64,000 nucleotides of DNA from JAJRTE01 sp964418585 (lineage in GTDB: Bacteria > Myxococcota_A > UBA796 > JAJRTE01), in assembly GCA_964418585.1 (NCBI GenBank), contig CAYQMG010000017.1, positions 1 through 64,000 on the forward strand, given 5' to 3'. The notes below the pieces were generated by a model that ran no database searches, was not told the DNA's origin, and saw nothing but the letters and a program-made list of their open reading frames with translations. A program made the translations under genes and the position numbers. Below are positions 53,491-62,547 of the stretch, piece by piece. Positions within the stretch are counted from its first letter, which is position 1. Every line of letters starts with the position of its first letter.

Positions 53491-54729
53491 TCAGCGTCCG
53501 TTGTCGGCGCCGCGCCAGGACTGGATGAGCCCGGCCCAGGCGTCGCTGGTCCTCACTGCGAAGAACTGCCGGAAAAGCACTTTCATCGTGGTCATGAGGA
53601 CCTCGAGAAGGTACATGCGTTCGTAAACCTTCTCTTCGTCGCCCGCCTTGACCTCGACTGGAAGTTTCAGGTTCTTCAGTTCCAACCCGACCCCGCCGAG
53701 GCCCAGAGTGAAGTACCACTGGGCCTCCCCCCGTTGAAACGCAATGCGGGCCTCAACCGGGTACTTCCCGGAGCGGAACGTCAGCTTGGCCTCCGGGGTG
53801 GCGGACGGAGCCTCCCCCACCATGGTGGTGATCCCGGGAACTTCCCCATTGTCGATGTCCCGGAAAATCAGCTTGTTGTCCAGCCACAAGGTGATTTCAT
53901 CGCCTGCAGCGTGCGACGAAGACGGGCTGGGAGCCCCGTCCTCCCCGGTCGCGGCACCTGACACGGGCTCCAACTCGGGGTCGTCCAGCCTGAAATAGCC
54001 GTCGTGCGCCTCGCTCTCATACCAGAGCCAGGTCAGGAACTCGGACCCGAGCCGCTCCTCTCTTCCCTTGAGCGGATTTCCCGTATGCCACCCGTCCACG
54101 TCCACCGGAACCTGCCGCTCGGCCACCCCGCCGGGGATCCAGGCATCGATCCGAGATTCCACCGCCTGCCAGTCCCATCGCTCCGCCAGCCAGTCCACCA
54201 TGCGCTCCGGGTGCACGATGATCCCGAACGTGTCGTGGAGCAACCCATGTACCTGGTCGATGACGGCGTCGCTGGTGGCAAAGACAAAGACCTCGCCCGT
54301 GTTGATATCCCAGGCCACATCGTAGGTGTTGACCGCCGGAAGTGCCTTGGCCAGCAGTTCCTCCTCCAGCGCCTCCTTGATTTCGGCGCGGTACCGTTTT
54401 CCCAGCCGATCCAAGTGCCGCTCGTTCATGACCTCTCGATACCGACGCTCGAGCAGGATGTGGAAGAACCGGCTGTTGACCGCCTTCTTGTCGGCCCGCA
54501 TGGCAAGTACCAGGTAGTGGTCGTACAGGAAGGTGTTGAGTGAGAAGTTCGCATCGCCGGGGTCGAACACATTGACCCATCCCACGAGGGGTTCCCGGGA
54601 CCGGTGCCCCGGGTTCTCCCGAAAGGCATACCGGTTCACACCGTCGACAAAAGTGTCCCTGAAATCAGACGGAAGAGGCTGAACGGTTCGAAAGCGGCGG
54701 AAGCTCAGGCTTCCGGACAGGAGTCCCAT
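53491..54729 (-). CDS. RdgC-like protein
   Basis: The 412-residue protein resembles recombination-associated RdgC in layout: an N-terminal beta strand start (LLSGSLSFRRFRT), a helical middle with ERRYREVMNE and RYRAEIKEALEEELLAKALP, and VFVFATSDAVIDQVHGLL. RdgC forms rings on DNA and limits RecA activity; here the match is weaker and the protein is longer than the usual 300. The ATG at 54729 follows GAGG, five bases away. It has its own promoter. Confidence 0.65.
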   Translation of the reverse strand: MGLLSGSLSFRRFRTVQPLPSDFRDTFVDGVNRYAFRENPGHRSREPLVGWVNVFDPGDANFSLNTFLYDHYLVLAMRADKKAVNSRFFHILLERRYREVMNERHLDRLGKRYRAEIKEALEEELLAKALPAVNTYDVAWDINTGEVFVFATSDAVIDQVHGLLHDTFGIIVHPERMVDWLAERWDWQAVESRIDAWIPGGVAERQVPVDVDGWHTGNPLKGREERLGSEFLTWLWYESEAHDGYFRLDDPELEPVSGAATGEDGAPSPSSSHAAGDEITLWLDNKLIFRDIDNGEVPGITTMVGEAPSATPEAKLTFRSGKYPVEARIAFQRGEAQWYFTLGLGGVGLELKNLKLPVEVKAGDEEKVYERMYLLEVLMTTMKVLFRQFFAVRTSDAWAGLIQSWRGADNGR

Positions 54730-54887
54730 GGATACCTCGCAACATCGAGAAAGTGATGGCCCTCGAGCCCTGAATGACATGTCCCTCGCCGGGCCGGAGG
54801 AATGGCGACCGGCGCCGCGGCGTCGGGAGCGTCACGAAGCTGCCCGAGCCTGGCATTTCCGTGCCGACACGCCCGAGCAGCCGGGAC

Positions 54888-54915
54888 AACATACCAGGTT
54901 CGAGACGAAAATCAA
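54888..54915 (-). promoter_or_regulatory. Promoter of the RdgC-like gene
   Basis: TTGATT (54915-54910), a 16-bp spacer and TATGTT (54893-54888), about 160 bases before the ATG. Confidence 0.5.
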
Positions 54916-55012
54916 GCCTGGAGCAACGGATGGGTGCAAAGGAGGGTGAAGGGAGGATGAGCGTGGTTTGACCCGCCTGCTCATGGGACGAGGCAAGAGA
55001 GCATGAAGGTCC

Positions 55013-55237
55013 TTACCGACCTGGCAGCAAGGGGCTGTCCGCCCCGGCGATGGCGCTCCCAATGTTCCTGCTGAGCTGCTTCATCGCTGTCTGGAACGGC
55101 CCGTGCTCGCCGACAAACGGCCGCGTCGCGCCCACTGCGGCCACGACCATGACCGAAATGACGAGGACGTACTCGGTTGCAGCCTGCCCGCGCTCGCTCC
55201 TCACCAGTGTTCGAATCCATTTTCGCAGCCGTCTCAT
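55013..55237 (-). CDS. Flp-type pilin (second of pair)
   Basis: The 74-residue protein has a short basic leader, a prepilin site RSERG/QAATEY with Glu-5 and Tyr after the cut, one hydrophobic helix (VLVISVMVVAAVGA) and a polar C-terminus. This is the Flp/Tad pilin pattern. GGGAGG precedes the ATG. It follows the other pilin by 15 bp. No tad secretion genes are in the window. Confidence 0.8.
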   Translation of the reverse strand: MRRLRKWIRTLVRSERGQAATEYVLVISVMVVAAVGATRPFVGEHGPFQTAMKQLSRNIGSAIAGADSPLLPGR

Positions 55238-55252
55238 GGGTCCTCCCGGTCC

Positions 55253-55495
55253 CTACGGATTGTTGTTCACGTACCCACGGTTGATCTGCCTCGGGATGTT
55301 ATACTCGGAACTCCCGCCCGTGGCGAGCACCGAGTTGATTCCCTGGGCAATGTCACCCTGCTTGTTGAAAAAGATACTGTAGGAAACGCCGGCCAGCGCG
55401 ATCACGAGCACAGCAATCACCATCATGTACTCGGTGGTCGTCTGCCCTCTTTGCCCGGAGACGCCCCTCCTGTGCGTTCGTGGCACACGCCGCAT
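55253..55495 (-). CDS. Flp-type pilin (first of pair)
   Basis: The 80-residue protein has a basic leader, the prepilin site GQRG/QTTTEY, and a long hydrophobic helix (MMVIAVLVIALAGVSYSIFF). AGGAGG lies just before the ATG at 55495. A promoter with consensus -35 is about 55 bases upstream. It forms an operon with the next pilin. Confidence 0.82.
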   Translation of the reverse strand: MRRVPRTHRRGVSGQRGQTTTEYMMVIAVLVIALAGVSYSIFFNKQGDIAQGINSVLATGGSSEYNIPRQINRGYVNNNP

Positions 55496-55544
55496 GTCTG
55501 CCTCCTGGTAGGGGTTCGATCGCAGTACATACACGATCGCAGTT

Positions 55545-55574
55545 AGTGTACCCGTGCCAGCGAGTCCGTGTCAA
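55545..55574 (-). promoter_or_regulatory. Promoter of the Flp pilin pair
   Basis: TTGACA (55574-55569), an 18-bp spacer and TACACT (55550-55545). Divergent from a plus-strand TTGACA at 55602-55607 that may serve the next gene with a weak -10. Confidence 0.65.
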
Positions 55575-55661
55575 TTGGAATTCGGGGTCAGGCGAAACCA
55601 CTTGACACCCCGGGCTCCCTGCGGCTAACTGTACCTACTCGAACGAGGACTTGCCTTCACG

Positions 55662-57767
55662 ATGAACCTGGAACAGCGACTCGACTGGAAGATCCGAAAG
55701 CTCGAGCTGGCCCGCGAGAAGGATCGACTCAACCCCCAATTGTCTCTCAGACTCGCCGAAGTCTATTTCCAGAAAGGCTATTATCTGGGCAAGGGTGAGG
55801 AGTGGTTCGAGCGAGCGATCGAACGGGTGTCGGAGGCCATTGACAACGGCCATGCCACATCCGAGGCGTGCACACTCCTTGCGAATGCGTTGTACGGGCG
55901 CAAGGAGTATGAAGCGGCGGGGGAAGCCTACCGACGCGCACTGGAACTGGACCCCGGCAACGCACTCGCCATGGTGGGTTTGGGGAATCTGGAGAAGCGC
56001 CGAGGAGACTACCAGAAGGCCCGGGACTGCTTTCAGCGGGCTGCGGAGCTGAAACCGAACCTCTGGCAGGCCCACTACAATCTGGGGGGCGCCTACTACC
56101 TCGAGGCCAAGGCCAACGGACTGCACCGGTCTCAACCTCTGCTGGAAAAGGCCATCTATCACCTCGTGATGGCTCTCCGGCTCGACCCGTTCGAAAACTT
56201 CGTCGGAAACATCCAAAAAGACCTGGGGGAGCTGTTCCTCCACACCCGCCAGTTCGGTCATGCACGGAAGTTCTTCACCCGGCTCACGCGCAACGAGCGC
56301 TACGCTCCGCTCGCCCACTACTATCTGGGCCTGACCCACTACGCCCTTGGAAAGTACCACCTGGCGATCCAGAACTATCGCAACTACCTGAAGCACGAGC
56401 CCAACAGCGCCCTGGCCCACGCCAAGATCGGGCTGGCACACCTCGAGCTCCGCAACTACGCCAAGGCCCGGGAAGCCTGCGAACAGGCCCTCCAGCTCGA
56501 ACCCGACAACGTCCTGGCCCTGTTCACGATTGGGTGCACCTATCTGGACGAACGGGATCCCCAGAAGGCTCGCGAGTACTTTGAACGTGTGATCGAGATC
56601 AGCCCCGACTATGTGCCCGCCTATGTGGAACTGGTCAAGGCCCACCACATGAGCAACGATCACACCTGGCTTCTCGAGCAACTCCGCGCCGCGACCGAGG
56701 CGTTCGAGAAATGCGAGGGGTATGACGGTGGCCGATTCTACTACCAGGGAAAGAAAGGGGCGCACCGCCGCCGGATCGACGTGCTGGTCGCCCAGTTGCG
56801 GGAAGTGGGACCTCGAGCCTTCGCCACCCTGCTGGATCTCCTGCGGGAGGTGAAGACCGACTCACTCCGGTTTCAACTCTGGGAGGAACTCGTCTACCTC
56901 GGACGTACCGCCAAGGTGGAAGAGGTGACCCGACAACTCCAGGAACCGGAGCTTCATTTCTCCCGCGAACTGGGCCGCACCATTCTGCTCCTCAGCCGCT
57001 ACTTGCCCGACGACTTGCTCATGCGCGCGTTCGAGGCCGAGGACGAGCGTCTCAAGCGGGCGGCCCTGAGCCGGCTCGAGGTCAAAGACGACATCGGGGC
57101 GTACAAGCACGCGATAGAGCAGATCCGGGCCGAGTACAGCGAGTTTCAGGGGTACCTGTTACGAGCCATCGCGGTCAAGGGCAACCCCGAGGCCGAAAAC
57201 TTCCTCCTGGAGGCGCTGCACCGGCCGGAGCGCCCGGTCCGGCTTTCCGCCGCCGTGGCGCTCATCAACTACGGAAACGAACGGGCGATTGACCTGCTCG
57301 AACGGGAATGTGCGGAGTTGCGTGGTGAGGAGCGCAAGCGGGTCGAGGAACTCATCCGGATCGGCAAGGAAAAGCATGCCAGCCTCCACAAGATCATCCA
57401 CCTGAGCGAACTACACGAGCGGGCCCGGACCCAGGTGCCCGGCGCCGGAGAGGCCCCCAAGCCTTCCAGGACCCCCCCCACCCATTGTTCGGTCTGCGGC
57501 CGAGGGCAGCGGGAGGTGGGGCGCATGCTCGCCGGGAGTCGGCTCATGATCTGCACGGACTGCGTCCAGGAGATCTGGCGTGACCGCAACCGGTTGCGGG
57601 CGCCCGTGGAACGGGACATCCAGTGCAGCTTCTGTCTCAGGTCCGTGTTCGAGGTGGACACGTTCTATGCGCAGGGAGACATTCACATCTGCAACCTGTG
57701 TCTGGACCTGAGCATGGGGGTCATCGAAAAGGAGGAAGTGGAGCGGTTTATGCGCGAAATCCCCTGA
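55662..57767 (+). CDS. TPR/HEAT protein with two ClpX-type zinc fingers
   Basis: The 701-residue cytoplasmic protein has about eight TPRs (residues 75-355, each ending in the A-x-x-x-Y/F-P pattern), a helical HEAT-like part (about 390-560) and two C4 zinc modules at the end. The first, CSVCGRGQREVGRMLAG followed by ICTDCVQEI, matches the ClpX N-terminal zinc-binding domain closely; the second, CSFCLRSVFEV followed by ICNLCLDL, is a diverged copy. ClpX uses this domain to dimerise and to bind adaptors. No AAA+ motor is present. It may recruit ClpX adaptors or mimic the domain. The neighbours give no hint. Confidence 0.85.
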   Translation: MNLEQRLDWKIRKLELAREKDRLNPQLSLRLAEVYFQKGYYLGKGEEWFERAIERVSEAIDNGHATSEACTLLANALYGRKEYEAAGEAYRRALELDPGNALAMVGLGNLEKRRGDYQKARDCFQRAAELKPNLWQAHYNLGGAYYLEAKANGLHRSQPLLEKAIYHLVMALRLDPFENFVGNIQKDLGELFLHTRQFGHARKFFTRLTRNERYAPLAHYYLGLTHYALGKYHLAIQNYRNYLKHEPNSALAHAKIGLAHLELRNYAKAREACEQALQLEPDNVLALFTIGCTYLDERDPQKAREYFERVIEISPDYVPAYVELVKAHHMSNDHTWLLEQLRAATEAFEKCEGYDGGRFYYQGKKGAHRRRIDVLVAQLREVGPRAFATLLDLLREVKTDSLRFQLWEELVYLGRTAKVEEVTRQLQEPELHFSRELGRTILLLSRYLPDDLLMRAFEAEDERLKRAALSRLEVKDDIGAYKHAIEQIRAEYSEFQGYLLRAIAVKGNPEAENFLLEALHRPERPVRLSAAVALINYGNERAIDLLERECAELRGEERKRVEELIRIGKEKHASLHKIIHLSELHERARTQVPGAGEAPKPSRTPPTHCSVCGRGQREVGRMLAGSRLMICTDCVQEIWRDRNRLRAPVERDIQCSFCLRSVFEVDTFYAQGDIHICNLCLDLSMGVIEKEEVERFMREIP

Positions 57768-57776
57768 CCAGACCAA

Positions 57777-58916
57777 TCACCGGCTGCTCTCCGCGCTTGC
57801 CCTTCCCTTCTCGTACGCATTGATGCGACGCGCCACACGCGCGTCGGACGGCACGTGTTCGTCCAGCACGATCTCCTGGTAGGCAAACACACTCCCGGTC
57901 AAGCCTCCCCCTCGAACCTGACCCTCCAACGCCTCCAGCTTGCCTCGCAGGAACGCCCCCTCCCGCTCGAACCGCTCCGGGTTGGGCCGCCCCTCCTCCT
58001 CCAGGATGAGCGCCTTGAGCGTGTCCAACTCCGCCCGCAACCCGGTGATTTCCCGAAACGCCTGCTCCAACTCCAGGGATCGGGCAGGAATGCCGCCGTC
58101 CGGTCGGACCACGCGCAAATCCACTCGAGCCACGGTTCGCCCCAGGCCGTGCACCCGCACCACGCACGGAAGCCGGTCGTCTGAAATCAACGGCACCTCC
58201 GCCTCGGGCGACCCGGCAATCACCAGGTCCACACCGGGCACGGTCTGCAACTGTTCCTGCGTCTCGTAAGGCACGTTGCACAGCAGAACCACCAGGTCCG
58301 CTCGACCCCGCAGGGCAGGCACCAGGTCCCGGGCCGCCTGGACCGGGTCGGAAAACTTGAGCCCACTTCCTGAAATCACCGCAGGCTGAGGCTGTGTGAG
58401 GCCGACCACCGCCAACGTCACCCCCCCGGCACGGGTGATCCAGTGAGACGGAAACACCGGTGCCCCCCCGGCACCGACCACGTTGGCGCTCAGCCAAACC
58501 ACGCCGGTGGAAGTCGCCAGGCCCTTGATACCGTCTGCCCCCAGCGCCCACAGGTCCCGCGGTCCCACCGCCACCGCCTGCGTACCGACCGCAGCGAGCA
58601 TTCGGCCCATGAACCGAGCGTGGCGCCTCGTTTCCGGACCCACCTCCTCACGAACCAGCGAACCCCTGAGCAACACGTTCCCGGAATCCAGCACCACCAC
58701 CGGGTGCCCCTCGGACTGCACCTGGTCAATCAAGGACGCACGTCGCGCAAATCCACCCAGAGGGCTGCCAGGACACCCACACGGTTGATACTCACCCTCC
58801 GTGTCCCCCGTGAACAGCACCGTGAGCGGAGCCGGCAGTCCGGATTCGCCTGCACCCACTGCACCGGCCGCCAGAAACAAGACCCCCGCCAACCATGGCA
58901 ACCACAACCGTCGCAT
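57777..58916 (-). CDS. Exported protein with degenerate metallophosphatase fold
   Basis: The 379-residue protein has a signal peptide (LAGVLFLAAGAVGAG) and the outline of a 5'-nucleotidase-type calcineurin fold. The usual metal ligands look replaced: D-x-H reads GDTEG, the second Asp is Asn (DSGNVL), NHE reads VGPRD, and GHxH reads AGSPE. A CGC motif (QPCGCPGSPLGG) typical of one delta-lineage subfamily is kept. A Glu/Arg-rich helical tail follows. It is probably a binding protein rather than an enzyme. It converges with the zinc-finger gene with only a 9-bp gap. Confidence 0.75.
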   Translation of the reverse strand: MRRLWLPWLAGVLFLAAGAVGAGESGLPAPLTVLFTGDTEGEYQPCGCPGSPLGGFARRASLIDQVQSEGHPVVVLDSGNVLLRGSLVREEVGPETRRHARFMGRMLAAVGTQAVAVGPRDLWALGADGIKGLATSTGVVWLSANVVGAGGAPVFPSHWITRAGGVTLAVVGLTQPQPAVISGSGLKFSDPVQAARDLVPALRGRADLVVLLCNVPYETQEQLQTVPGVDLVIAGSPEAEVPLISDDRLPCVVRVHGLGRTVARVDLRVVRPDGGIPARSLELEQAFREITGLRAELDTLKALILEEEGRPNPERFEREGAFLRGKLEALEGQVRGGGLTGSVFAYQEIVLDEHVPSDARVARRINAYEKGRASAESSR

Positions 58917-59091
58917 CCCTCTCCGTTCCTTCCCGTCGTTCACCGCCACCCGCAACGACCCGCTCGAAGACTCCGAGGTCCTCAGACGGTCGGTGCTCCT
59001 TTCCAGTTTGGCCGAAACCGATTCCGGTGTAAACTCTCGAACGCGGCCGCGGCGACCCACGCCCCGCCATGATCCATGGGAGGAAGAAAGC

Positions 59092-59709
59092 GTGCATCCC
59101 ACTTCCCGCACCCTCTTGTGCCTGGTCCTGCTGACCCTGGCACGTCCGCACCCGGGATCCGCCGAGACGAACCTGCCGCCGATCTCCAGCTACCAGGCCC
59201 GCGTGTATGAACGGCACGGACAGGACTGCCTGACCCGCTTCGGCCCTTCCGACGCCTGTATCCTGCTCCTCGAGACTGCCACACGATTCGACCCGAACCG
59301 GGCCATGGCGCGATACACGTTGGGGTGGGCCTACTACCGTGCCGGGCGAGAAGCCCAGGCCCTGGCCGAACTCGCCAGCGCCTATCGAATCGACCCGGCC
59401 CTGTCCCGGGCTCTGCTGGTGATGGGAGCGATCTACCTGGACCAGGGGAAACTGACCCTTGCAGAGAAGAAGTTCGAGCAATACGAGGAAGCGGTCGGGG
59501 CGGATCCGCTCGCAGACTTCGGTGTGGCCACAGTGGCCGTGTCGCGCGGTGATTTCGAAAAGGCCGCAGCCCATCTTCGACTGGCCTGTGACCGCGACCC
59601 CGGGGTGACGGCCTGGGTACAGGCCGATCCCCGTTGGCGCACCGCGCTGCAAGACCCATCGATCCAGGCCATTCTGGCTCAGCCCGCCCGGAACGGCGCC
59701 GGTGAGTAG
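59092..59709 (+). CDS. Exported TPR protein
   Basis: The 205-residue protein has a signal (LLCLVLLTLARPHPGSA) and three or four TPRs (residues 60-180; for example ALAELASAYRIDPALSRALL). It probably sits in the periplasm and binds a partner protein. The GTG at 59092 has GGAGG eight bases upstream. It is divergent from the phosphatase-fold gene and converges with groEL. Confidence 0.75.
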   Translation: MHPTSRTLLCLVLLTLARPHPGSAETNLPPISSYQARVYERHGQDCLTRFGPSDACILLLETATRFDPNRAMARYTLGWAYYRAGREAQALAELASAYRIDPALSRALLVMGAIYLDQGKLTLAEKKFEQYEEAVGADPLADFGVATVAVSRGDFEKAAAHLRLACDRDPGVTAWVQADPRWRTALQDPSIQAILAQPARNGAGE

Positions 59710-59719
59710 TCGTTGGAAA

Positions 59720-59759
59720 GAAAAAAAGGCCCTGGCCGCTCGGAAACGGTCCAGGACCT
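59720..59759 (-). terminator. Terminator of the groES-groEL operon
   Basis: On the minus strand AGGTCCTGG pairs with CCAGGGCCT (one G-T wobble), followed by a run of seven T bases and TCTTT. A strong intrinsic terminator 30 bases after the groEL stop. Confidence 0.9.
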
Positions 59760-59789
59760 CTGTCATGCAGCCTTCGAGATGGGCACGGA

Positions 59790-61454
59790 CTACATCATGG
59801 GCATGCCGCCCATGCCGCCCATGCCACCCATGCCTCCCATGCCTCCGGCAGCCGCCGCACCGCCGGCGCCCTCGTCTTCCTTGGGCTTTTCGGCGATCAT
59901 GGCCTCGGTGGTGAGCATGAGGCCCGCGATGCTGGCTGCGTTCTGCAGGGCGCTGCGGGTGACCTTGGTCGGATCGATGATTCCGGCCTTGAACAGGTCG
60001 GTGTACTCACCAGTGGCCGCGTTGAAGCCGTAGGCGCCGGTGCCGCCCTTGCGGACCTCGTTGACCACCACGGTCCCCTCTTCGCCCGCATTCTCCGCAA
60101 TCTGCCGCAACGGCTCCTCGAGCGCCCGGCGAACGATGGCCACACCGAACTTCTGAACGCCCTCGGCCACATCGTCGGTGAGCTTGTCGACGGCCCGGAG
60201 GAGGGCGATGCCTCCACCAGGGAGAATCCCCTCTTCCACGGCCGCCTTGGTCGCGTTGAGGGCATCTTCCACTCGAGCCTTCTTCTCCTTCATTTCCACC
60301 TCGGTGGCCGCGCCCACGCGAATCACCGCCACACCGCCGGCGAGCTTGGCCAGCCGTTCCTGGAGCTTCTCGCGATCATAGTCGGAGGTCGTCTCCTCGA
60401 TCTGGGTCCGGATGGTCTGGATCCGGGCCTTGATGGCAGCCTCGGTGCCCGCACCGTCGATGATCGTGGTGTTCTCCTTGGTCACGACCACGCGCTTGGC
60501 CGTCCCGAGGTCACTGAGCTGCAGCGTCTCGAGCTTGAGCCCCAGCTCCTCGGCGATCATCCGGCCGCCGGTGAGGATGGCGATGTCCTCGAGCATGGCC
60601 TTGCGACGGTCGCCGAAGCCGGGGGCCTTGACCGCAGCGACGTTCAAGGTGCCCCGCAGCTTGTTCACGACGAGCGTGGCCAGGGCCTCGCCCTCCACGT
60701 CCTCGGCGATGATGAGCAACGGCTTGCCCGCCTGTGCAACCCGCTCGAGCAGTGGGAGCATGTCCCGCATATTGCTGATCTTCTTTTCGTGGACCAGGAT
60801 GTAGGGGTCCTCGAGCACCGCTTCCATCCGGTCGGAGTCGGTCACGAAGTAGGCTGAGAGGTAGCCGCGGTCGAACTGCATCCCCTCGACCACCTCGAGG
60901 GTGGTGTCGAGGCTCTTGGCCTCCTCGACGGTGATGACGCCTTCCTTGCCCACCTTCTCCATGGCCTCGGAGATGATGTTCCCGATGGTCACGTCGTTGT
61001 TGGCCGAGATCGTGCCGACCTGGGCAATCTCCCGTTGTTCCTGAATGGCACGGGATTGATTCCGGAGGTCCTCCACGACGATCTCGGTCGCCTTGTCGAT
61101 GCCGCGCTTCAGTTCCATGGAGTTGTGGCCGGCAGCCACCAGCTTGACGCCTTCACGGAAGATGGCCTGCGCGAGCACCGTGGCGGTCGTGGTTCCGTCG
61201 CCGGCCACGTCACTGGTCTTGCTCGCCACCTCCTTGACCATCTGGGCGCCCATGTTCTCGAACTTGTCCTTCAGCTCGATCTCCTTGGCCACCGTGACCC
61301 CGTCCTTCGTGATGGTCGGGGCGCCCCAGGACTTCTCCAGCAGGACGTTCCGCCCCTTGGGACCCAGGGTGACCTTGACCGCGTTGGCCAGCAGGTTGAC
61401 CCCCTTCAGAATACGGGCTCGAGCCGCCTGATTGTACAGAATCTCCTTTCCCAT
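59790..61454 (-). CDS. groL: Chaperonin GroEL
   Basis: The 554-residue protein matches GroEL from end to end. It has the ATP site GDGTTTATVLA, KAPGFGDRR, EGILPGGG and the flexible GGM-repeat C-terminus. ATG at 61454 (MGKEILYN) is chosen because GAGGAG is nine bases upstream; the longer frame begins at a TTG directly on that site. It follows groES by 98 bp in the standard order. Confidence 0.98.
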   Translation of the reverse strand: MGKEILYNQAARARILKGVNLLANAVKVTLGPKGRNVLLEKSWGAPTITKDGVTVAKEIELKDKFENMGAQMVKEVASKTSDVAGDGTTTATVLAQAIFREGVKLVAAGHNSMELKRGIDKATEIVVEDLRNQSRAIQEQREIAQVGTISANNDVTIGNIISEAMEKVGKEGVITVEEAKSLDTTLEVVEGMQFDRGYLSAYFVTDSDRMEAVLEDPYILVHEKKISNMRDMLPLLERVAQAGKPLLIIAEDVEGEALATLVVNKLRGTLNVAAVKAPGFGDRRKAMLEDIAILTGGRMIAEELGLKLETLQLSDLGTAKRVVVTKENTTIIDGAGTEAAIKARIQTIRTQIEETTSDYDREKLQERLAKLAGGVAVIRVGAATEVEMKEKKARVEDALNATKAAVEEGILPGGGIALLRAVDKLTDDVAEGVQKFGVAIVRRALEEPLRQIAENAGEEGTVVVNEVRKGGTGAYGFNAATGEYTDLFKAGIIDPTKVTRSALQNAASIAGLMLTTEAMIAEKPKEDEGAGGAAAAGGMGGMGGMGGMGGMPMM

Positions 61455-61552
61455 CTTTGCCAACTCCTCGAAACGACCTGTGTCGCCACTATTGATCTGG
61501 ATGTTCCACGCGACGCGGACTCAGACCCGCACCGCATTGAGGCTCCGGCCGG

Positions 61553-61843
61553 TCACTTCTCGACCACGCCAAGAATGTCGTCCTCGCGCAGAATGAGGTG
61601 CTCCACTCCGTCCACCTTGATATCCGTCCCGGCGTACTTGCCGAAGAGGACCGTGTCACCCACCTTGATCTGGAGTGGAATCCGTTCACCGTTCTCGTCG
61701 AGCTTCCCGGGTCCCACGGCGACGACTTCCCCCTGGGCCGGCTTTTCCTTGGCGGTGGTCGGAATGTACAACCCGCCCTTGGTCTTCTCCTCGCCCTCGG
61801 ATCGCTTTACCAGCACCCGGTCGTGAAGCGGACGAATCTTCAT
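61553..61843 (-). CDS. groS: Co-chaperonin GroES
   Basis: The 96-residue protein has IRPLHDRVLVKR, the mobile loop EEKTKGGLYIPTTAKEKP, and the C-terminal YAGTDIKVDGVEHLILREDDILG. It caps GroEL. AAGGAGG precedes the ATG. Confidence 0.98.
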   Translation of the reverse strand: MKIRPLHDRVLVKRSEGEEKTKGGLYIPTTAKEKPAQGEVVAVGPGKLDENGERIPLQIKVGDTVLFGKYAGTDIKVDGVEHLILREDDILGVVEK

Positions 61844-62008
61844 GGACTACCTCCTTGCTACGAGTATTGCCAAGTCTGGCACGAACGTCTGTGAGCCGTG
61901 CACGTATCGTTGGGATGGACGTGCCCGGAGCCGCCGTCACCCCCCAAAAGGCGCCCGGGACGCGCCGGACGCGGTGGTGCCGGCCACGGGCCTCCCTCAA
62001 GCGAATCA

Positions 62009-62036
62009 AGTGTAAGTTCGGCCAGGTGAAAGTCAA
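62009..62036 (-). promoter_or_regulatory. Promoter of groES-groEL
   Basis: TTGACT (62036-62031), a 16-bp spacer and TACACT (62014-62009). The leader to groES is about 160 bases. Confidence 0.6.
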
Positions 62037-62094
62037 CCCCCGCTCCTGCGTTTTTTTTGCCTCCCCTTTCGCACCTCACCGCCCCGCAATTTTC

Positions 62095-62122
62095 TTGACA
62101 ACCGCCTCCGAGTGAATACACT
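62095..62122 (+). promoter_or_regulatory. Promoter of rpoZ
   Basis: TTGACA (62095-62100), a 16-bp spacer and TACACT (62117-62122), about 40 bases before the rpoZ ATG. Confidence 0.65.
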
Positions 62123-62169
62123 TCTTTCCTTTGGGTCGACAGAAATCTCCAGCGTTTCCCGGAGGATGA

Positions 62170-62547
62170 ATGGCTCGCATAACCGTCGAAGACTGCTTGA
62201 GAAATGTGGAAAACCGCTTCTCGCTCGTCCTGATAGCAGCAGAGCGCACCAAGCAGATCATGAAAGGCGCCAAGCCACTGCTCGACGCTTCCGTCGACAA
62301 CAAGGAAGTCGTGACCGCGCTTCGGGAGATTGCCGCCGGCAAGATCAAGTACTACGAACGCGATCCCGAGGAGGTGCCCTCGGAAGCGGCCCAGGAGGAG
62401 ATGAAAAAAGCCGTCGCCGCCCGGCGTCAGCAAGAGGAGGCCGAATCCGGAACCCCGCCGGCGCTCTCCCTGGACCCGGACGACGGGATCGACGACGCGG
62501 AACTCGAGAAATTCCGCGCCGACTACCCCGACGCTTTCGACGGGTAA
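62170..62547 (+). CDS. rpoZ: RNA polymerase omega subunit
   Basis: The 125-residue protein begins MARITVEDCLRNVENRFSLV and has the RTKQIMKGAKPLL segment of omega, which folds with beta-prime and helps assemble RNA polymerase. The acidic C-terminal extension of about 45 residues is longer than in E. coli. GGAGG lies just before the ATG. Confidence 0.95.
   Translation: MARITVEDCLRNVENRFSLVLIAAERTKQIMKGAKPLLDASVDNKEVVTALREIAAGKIKYYERDPEEVPSEAAQEEMKKAVAARRQQEEAESGTPPALSLDPDDGIDDAELEKFRADYPDAFDG

Larger units (their letters stand above)
61844..62169. other. Divergent groES-rpoZ regulatory region (326 bp)
   Basis: It contains the groES and rpoZ promoters described separately, a T-run at 62051-62058 and a short inverted repeat (GCACG/CGTGC) near 61880-61902. 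No CIRCE element (TTAGCACTC-N9-GAGTGCTAA) was found, so HrcA control is not evident. Confidence 0.6.

Noticed and set aside
61844..62169. CIRCE element before groES
   Set aside because: No TTAGCACTC/GAGTGCTAA arms were found; only a 5-bp GCACG/CGTGC pair is present.
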